Shown here: positions 59,550-64,000 of the stretch, piece by piece
How positions within the stretch are numbered: position 1 is the stretch's first letter
Layout of the letters: each line of letters starts with the position of its first letter
NCBI GenBank assembly: GCA_965237565.1
Contig: OZ250145.1
Coordinates: forward strand, 372,001-436,000
Length of the DNA stretch: 64,000 bases
Origin: JANQSP01 sp965237565
Lineage (GTDB): Bacteria; Bdellovibrionota; Bdellovibrionia; Bdellovibrionales; UBA1609
Direction of reading: 5' to 3'
Made by a program: the position numbers and the translations under genes
The notes under the pieces: model-generated
What the model was told of the DNA's origin: nothing
Databases searched by the model: none
Seen by the model: the letters and a program-made list of their open reading frames with translations, nothing else

Positions 59550-59944
59550 GATAAAATTTGTAATAGGCTTTCTTGTTCTTTTTGTTTCTTTCTGAGTTCT
59601 CTTATTTCTTTAGGCGAAAGGCTTATATTCTCAAGTTGTTTTAACGTGTTCGCTAAAACTTTTTTTGCTTCTTTTTTATCTAAGCTTTTTTTTGTCTCAA
59701 AAGATTCTGCCAACACAATCACATCTTCAGCCCGTACCTCGCAGTAGCCCCAGCTCACAGCCAATTCTTCAAAGTCTGAGCCATGAGAAGTTTTGTATCT
59801 CAACACTCCTGAGCCCAAGGGAGAAATCAAAGGAGCATGACCTGGTAAAATCCCCAGTTCTCCTTTTTGTCCAGGAACTTGCACCTCTATCACTTCCACT
59901 TTATTTAGAAATTCCTTTTCTGGTGTAACAATTGTTAGTTTCAT
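59546..59944 (-). CDS. atpC: ATP synthase epsilon chain
   Basis: 132 residues. Central-stalk subunit that regulates the F1 motor. N-terminal beta sandwich with QVPGQKGELGILPGHAPLIS and a C-terminal two-helix part (KKSLDKKEAKKVLANTLKQLE). Two bases after atpD. The stop codon shares bases with the convergent WxxGT relic, and no terminator lies between them. Confidence 0.95.
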   Translation of the reverse strand: MKLTIVTPEKEFLNKVEVIEVQVPGQKGELGILPGHAPLISPLGSGVLRYKTSHGSDFEELAVSWGYCEVRAEDVIVLAESFETKKSLDKKEAKKVLANTLKQLENISLSPKEIRELRKKQKEQESLLQILS

Positions 59945-59946
59945 TT

Positions 59947-61338
59947 TTACTTTTTCTTTAGCTCTTGAGCTTTTTCTTGTACTTCTTCCAAATCACCCAC
60001 CATGTAAAAAGCTTGTTCTGGAATTTCATCACATTCCCCGCTTAGAATTTTGGAAAAGCCTTCGATGGTATTCTTGACATCCACATACTTACCCGGTTTT
60101 CCCGTAAAAGGCTGTGCAACAAAAAAAGGTTGAGACAAGAATTTTTGTATTTTCCTCGCACGAAAAACCAGTTGTTTATCCTTTTCACTGAGTTCATCAA
60201 CTCCCAAAATTGCGATGATATCCTGAAGTTCCTTATATCTTTGCAACACCTCTTGGACCTGTCTTGCTACTCGGTAATGTTCTTCCCCAACAATTTCAGG
60301 GGAGAGAATGCGAGAAGTAGAATTTAGCGGATGAACGGCTGGGTAAATTCCAAGGGCTGTTAGCTCACGATCCAAATTGGTTGTTGCATCCAAGTGAGAA
60401 AAGGTCGTCGCAGGAGCAGGGTCAGTGTAATCATCTGCTGGAACAAAAATGGCTTGCACAGAAGTGATAGAACCTTTTTTGGTGGAAGTGATACGTTCTT
60501 GAAGTTCACCCATCTCCGTAGCCAAAGTGGGTTGGTACCCCACTGCAGAGGGAATACGACCCAAGAGAGCAGAAACTTCAGCTCCGGCCTGTGTAAAACG
60601 AAAAATATTATCCACAAATAGCAATACGTCTTGTCCCATCTCATCACGAAAATATTCCGTTGCCGTCAAAGCACTCAAGGCCACTCTAGCTCTAGCCCCC
60701 GGAGGTTCATTCATTTGTCCATAGATCAAAGCTGTTTTGCTCAATACCCCTGAACTTTTCATTTCCAAAAACAAATCATTTCCTTCCCTCGTTCTTTCTC
60801 CCACTCCAGCAAAGACCGAATAACCACCATGCTCACTTGCAATGTTACGAATGAGTTCCATAATAATGACAGTCTTTCCGACCCCTGCTCCTCCGAAAAG
60901 ACCCACCTTACCCCCTTTCATATAAGGAGCTAGTAGGTCCACCACTTTAATTCCCGTCACCAACATTTCTGTTCTGATGGACTGTTCTTCTAGTGAAGGA
61001 GCTTCCCGGTGGATAGGCCAGTACGTGGAAGCTTTCACAGGACCTGCTTCATCAATTGGCTCTCCAGTGACATTTAAAATGCGACCCAAAATCGCTTTCC
61101 CGACAGGGATTTTAATCATTTCTTTGCTGTTTATTACTTTCTCCCCTCGAACCAAGCCCTCTGTTCCAGACATGGCCACTGCTCGACAAACATTATCTCC
61201 CAAATGTTTGGCCACTTCCAGAATGAGATTTCTTTTCTCTACTTTTAAAGCGGTTAAAAGAGGAGGCAAATTCCCGTTCGAAAACTCTACATCCACAACC
61301 GGTCCCATCACTTGTTTGATCTCACCAAGTTCACTCAT
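59947..61338 (-). CDS. atpD: ATP synthase beta chain
   Basis: 463 residues. Catalytic F1 subunit: Walker A GGAGVGKT (about 149-156), GERTREGNDL (catalytic Glu about 181), YGQMNEPPGARARVALSALT, LLFVDNIFRFTQAG (Walker B), ALLGRIPSAVGYQPTL. AAGGAT lies 8 bases before ATG 61338; 4 bases after atpG. Confidence 0.98.
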   Translation of the reverse strand: MSELGEIKQVMGPVVDVEFSNGNLPPLLTALKVEKRNLILEVAKHLGDNVCRAVAMSGTEGLVRGEKVINSKEMIKIPVGKAILGRILNVTGEPIDEAGPVKASTYWPIHREAPSLEEQSIRTEMLVTGIKVVDLLAPYMKGGKVGLFGGAGVGKTVIIMELIRNIASEHGGYSVFAGVGERTREGNDLFLEMKSSGVLSKTALIYGQMNEPPGARARVALSALTATEYFRDEMGQDVLLFVDNIFRFTQAGAEVSALLGRIPSAVGYQPTLATEMGELQERITSTKKGSITSVQAIFVPADDYTDPAPATTFSHLDATTNLDRELTALGIYPAVHPLNSTSRILSPEIVGEEHYRVARQVQEVLQRYKELQDIIAILGVDELSEKDKQLVFRARKIQKFLSQPFFVAQPFTGKPGKYVDVKNTIEGFSKILSGECDEIPEQAFYMVGDLEEVQEKAQELKKK

Positions 61339-61342
61339 TATT

Positions 61343-62221
61343 TTATCCTTTCATGGCTTCTGCACCTGAACTCACTTCAAGCAACTCTTTGGTAATAGAA
61401 CTTTGCCTTAGTTTATTGAACTCCAAAGTTAAACGAGAAATCATTTCTTTTGCGTTTTTACTCGCATTCTCCATAGCTGACATACGTGCTCCATACTCCG
61501 CTGCAATGCTCTCACACATGCAACGATACACTTGTACCGTAAAATGTTTTTCAATCAAATCCTCTATTAGTTCCTCAGGTGGAATTTCGAAAATAAGACT
61601 TTTTGAAAAAATATTCTGACTCTTTAAAGGAGCTTCAGAAATATCCACTGGTAAAAAAATTTCCCGCACCACTTTTTGTGAAACAATAGATTGAAAACTG
61701 TTGTAGATGAATTGGATTTTTTTATAGGAGCCTTTTTTAAAAAAGTCGATCAGTTCTTTGGCAACTTCACTCGCCAGAGGGTAAGAGATATTGCGATCCA
61801 AGTTAAAGATCTCATTCACGCTCGAAATCCCGCGAAAACGAAAATAATTTTTTGCCTTTCTCCCAATGAAGAAAAAATCAAATTGATTTTTTTCTTTATG
61901 AGAAGAATGAAAAGACTCTGCGTAACGACAAATATTGTTGTTAAATCCTCCACAAAGCCCCCTATCGCTCGTAAAAACAACCAAGAGTGTGCGACCAGTT
62001 GTAGATGATTGCTCTCGTTCCAAGAGGGGATGAGAAATTTCACAAGAAAAAGCAATGTCTGCCATTACGGATAAAAGATTTTTTGCATAAGGGCGCAAAT
62101 TTAAAATGCGAGACTGTGCCTTCCTTAGTTTGGCTGTCGCTACCATCTTCATGGCTTGTGTGATCTGCCCCGTGTTTTTCACACTGGAAATGCGAGTACG
62201 AATTTCTTTCAAGCCACTCAT
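61343..62221 (-). CDS. atpG: ATP synthase gamma chain
   Basis: 292 residues. Rotor shaft: N-terminal KEIRTRISSVKNTGQITQAMKMVATAKLRKAQ and C-terminal AEYGARMSAMENASKNAKEMI...LEFNKLRQSSITKELLEVSSGAEAM are the two halves of the coiled coil. SDRGLCGGFNNNI is typical. ATG overlaps the atpA stop (ATGA). Confidence 0.97.
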   Translation of the reverse strand: MSGLKEIRTRISSVKNTGQITQAMKMVATAKLRKAQSRILNLRPYAKNLLSVMADIAFSCEISHPLLEREQSSTTGRTLLVVFTSDRGLCGGFNNNICRYAESFHSSHKEKNQFDFFFIGRKAKNYFRFRGISSVNEIFNLDRNISYPLASEVAKELIDFFKKGSYKKIQFIYNSFQSIVSQKVVREIFLPVDISEAPLKSQNIFSKSLIFEIPPEELIEDLIEKHFTVQVYRCMCESIAAEYGARMSAMENASKNAKEMISRLTLEFNKLRQSSITKELLEVSSGAEAMKG

Positions 62222-63738
62222 TTTACAGAGTCTCCTTTAAAGCTCGCTGAAAATTCTTTTAAAGATTCTATAGCTTGTTGTTTTATTTTTTCTGAAAATA
62301 CTTGTTCTTTTCTCAATTCATCTAAAAGAGAAGAACAACGAGTTTTTAAAAATTCTCTTAGCTTTTCTTCGTAACGTAAAACATCTGCTTCTGCCACATC
62401 ATCCAAAAATCCATGACCAGCAGAAAAAGTGATGAGTACTTGCAATTCTATAGCCAAGGGCTCTCCTTGCTTTTGCTTCAAAATCTGCACCAACCTTTTT
62501 CCTCTCTCCAATTGGTCTTGCGAAGCTTTATCTAGATCAGAAGCAAAGGCGGCAAAGGCTTCTAAAGCTCGAAACTGGGCCAACTCTAGTTTCAAGCTTC
62601 CTGCAACATTTTTCACTGATTGAATCTGAGCCGCTCCTCCCACACGAGAAACAGACTTTCCTACATGAATGGCCGGACGAACTCCTTTGTGAAACAAATC
62701 TGCTTCTAAAAAAATTTGTCCATCTGTAATGGAAATCACATTGGTGGGAATGTAAGCGGAAATGTCTCCTGCTTGCGTCTCAATAATGGGCAAAGCAGTG
62801 AGTGAGCCTCCTCCTTTTTTTTCACTCATTTTCGCAGCTCTTTCCAACAATCTTGAGTGAACATAAAAAATATCTCCCGGAAAAGCTTCTCTTCCGGGGG
62901 GACGTCTTAGGAGCAAACAAAGCTGGCGATAGGCTTGTGCCTGCTTAGTAAGATCATCAAACACAATCAAAGCATGCTCTTTTCGATCTCTGAAATATTC
63001 CGCCATGCTAGTTCCTGCGTAAGGAGCTAAAAACTGCAAGGAGGCAGGATCGGAAGCAGTTGCGGATACAACTGTTGTGTACTCCATCGCTCCGGTGGAA
63101 CGAAATGTTTCAATCACTTGAGCGAGAGTGGATCGTTTTTGCCCAATGGCTATGTAGAAACACTTCACACCCTCGCCCTTTTGATTCAAAATGGTGTCTG
63201 TAGCAATCGTGGTCTTGCCGGTTTGTCGATCCCCAATGATGAGCTCTCTTTGCCCTCTCCCAATAGGAATCAAAACGTCGATGGCTTTGATTCCAGTTTG
63301 TAGCGGTTCAAACACTGGCTGTCTTGCAATAATCCCTGGCGCTTGCGTTTCGATTTCTGAAAAATGTTTTGTTTGAATGGGTCCTAACCCATCTAGAGGT
63401 CGGCCGAGTACATCTACCACTCGACCAAGAAGGGCTTCTCCCACAGGCACTTGTACAATTTTTTTTGTTCTTTGAACCAGAGAGCCTTCTTTCACGCTAC
63501 TATCACTTCCCAAAAATACCACTCCCACATGATCTCTTTCCAAATTAAAGACCATCCCAAATAAATCTTCAGAAAAACTGACCAACTCACCAGACATCAC
63601 CTGTTTCAATCCATGAACTTGGCAAACCCCGTCTCCAACAGAAAGAACTTGCCCTACTTCTTGAACGGAAAGATTTTTTTGATAATTTTGAATCTGCTCC
63701 TTGAGAACACGACTGATCTCAATCCCTTTTGCTGACAT
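62218..63738 (-). CDS. atpA: ATP synthase alpha chain
   Basis: 506 residues. Non-catalytic nucleotide-binding F1 subunit: Walker A GDRQTGKT (about 170-177), IAIGQKRSTLAQV, LIVFDDLTKQAQAYRQ, RRPPGREAFPGDIFYVHSRLLERAAK, and the SRVGGAAQ segment (alpha-Arg about 371). GAGGAG lies 3 bases before ATG 63738. Overlaps atpH by 20 bases. Confidence 0.98.
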   Translation of the reverse strand: MSAKGIEISRVLKEQIQNYQKNLSVQEVGQVLSVGDGVCQVHGLKQVMSGELVSFSEDLFGMVFNLERDHVGVVFLGSDSSVKEGSLVQRTKKIVQVPVGEALLGRVVDVLGRPLDGLGPIQTKHFSEIETQAPGIIARQPVFEPLQTGIKAIDVLIPIGRGQRELIIGDRQTGKTTIATDTILNQKGEGVKCFYIAIGQKRSTLAQVIETFRSTGAMEYTTVVSATASDPASLQFLAPYAGTSMAEYFRDRKEHALIVFDDLTKQAQAYRQLCLLLRRPPGREAFPGDIFYVHSRLLERAAKMSEKKGGGSLTALPIIETQAGDISAYIPTNVISITDGQIFLEADLFHKGVRPAIHVGKSVSRVGGAAQIQSVKNVAGSLKLELAQFRALEAFAAFASDLDKASQDQLERGKRLVQILKQKQGEPLAIELQVLITFSAGHGFLDDVAEADVLRYEEKLREFLKTRCSSLLDELRKEQVFSEKIKQQAIESLKEFSASFKGDSVK

Positions 63739-64000
63739 AAACTCCTCTTTTCACTTTTTGTTCCATTTGTTTCAAATGACCAACCAAAGTATCGTCAAAA
63801 ACAAAACCTCCTGCATGAATTCTTATTCCTCCCAGCCAGTTTTTTGATTTTTTCTCCTTTATCGAAACGTTTTTCTGAAAGAAAGCACTAAATTTTTCTT
63901 GCAAAACTTTTTTCACATCTTCTTCTAGTGGGAAATCAGATTCCACTTGCACAACAAGAAAAGATTGTCTCTCTCTTTCCAACTGATGAAGTTTTTGGCT
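63719..64000 (-). CDS. atpH: ATP synthase delta chain, C-terminal part (runs off the window)
   Basis: At least 93 residues in an open frame up to the window edge, so the N-terminal half lies outside. The visible part has VQVESDFPLEEDVKKVLQEKF and WLGGIRIHAGGFVFDDTLVGHLKQMEQ, the conserved C-terminal strand and helix that join the peripheral stalk to F1 (family pattern GGxxIxxGxxxxDxSxxxxLxxL). Order delta-alpha-gamma-beta-epsilon is standard. The usual a, c and b genes would lie beyond 64 kb or elsewhere. Confidence 0.9.
   Translation of the reverse strand, partial: SQKLHQLERERQSFLVVQVESDFPLEEDVKKVLQEKFSAFFQKNVSIKEKKSKNWLGGIRIHAGGFVFDDTLVGHLKQMEQKVKRGVYVSKRD

Noticed and set aside
1..64000. 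tRNA genes in intergenic gaps
   Set aside because: No GGTTCRA-type T arm with a matching acceptor stem was found in the gaps read on both strands; a covariance-model scan would be decisive.

Overview
The window is AT-rich (roughly 36-38% GC by eye) and gene-dense. It comes from a Gram-negative bacterium: it encodes a LolA-like carrier, many predicted lipoproteins, a class A penicillin-binding protein with MreB, twin-arginine translocation, a proton-translocating complex I membrane arm and an F-type ATP synthase. The von Willebrand lipoprotein pair, the TPR/LpoA-like lipoprotein and the operon arrangements fit a deltaproteobacterial or Bdellovibrionota-type organism. That placement is inference, because the window has no rRNA and no close homologue could be searched. 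I found no tRNA, rRNA, CRISPR array or insertion sequence.

Layout. 1-6.1 kb: envelope and secreted genes of unknown function (a secreted protein, a Cys-rich secreted protein whose start lies in a hairpin, a small exported protein, two paralogous VWA lipoproteins, a small membrane protein). 6.2-14 kb, minus strand: groEL/groES, uvrA and a PBP1A. 14-20.3 kb, plus strand: an exported coiled-coil protein, then xseA-xseB-ispA-patatin-like lipoprotein, then an M24 aminopeptidase. 20.3-24.1 kb, minus strand: comF-lolA-mreB-(HTH plus membrane anchor)-HAD phosphatase. 24.2-28.5 kb: five tandem genes for lipoproteins built from a Trp-anchored pentapeptide repeat (W-x-x-G-T), the most unusual system here. 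28.5-32.7 kb, minus strand: rng, then rplU-rpmA-obg and a nadD-rsfS fusion. 32.8-37.7 kb, plus strand: asnS overlapping a three-gene acyl-CoA carboxylase operon. 37.9-39.5 kb, minus strand: tatC, tatA/B-like and a hypothetical gene. 39.7-47.1 kb, plus strand: hemW, grpE, a DnaJ-like gene, a TPR plus periplasmic-binding lipoprotein and lon. 47.0-55.2 kb, minus strand: a small HTH/coiled-coil gene and nuoA-H-J-K-L-M-N. 55.3-59.5 kb: a scrambled accessory island of broken genes (Fic, LD-carboxypeptidase, one of three paralogous secreted proteins, a relic of the WxxGT family) joined by a duplicated segment of about 110 bp. 59.5-64 kb, minus strand: atpH(partial)-A-G-D-C.

The housekeeping parts form recognisable units: protein folding (groESL, grpE/dnaJ, lon), ribosome assembly (rplU, rpmA, obg, rsfS), respiration and ATP synthesis (nuo membrane arm, atp), cell shape and wall (mreB, PBP1A, LpoA-like). 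Between them sit lineage-specific surface or secreted proteins that evolve by tandem duplication and in-frame repeat slippage. Several conserved families look altered: Obg lacks the NKxD and switch-I signatures, the patatin-like lipoprotein has Gly in place of its nucleophile Ser, and the nuo cluster holds only membrane subunits.
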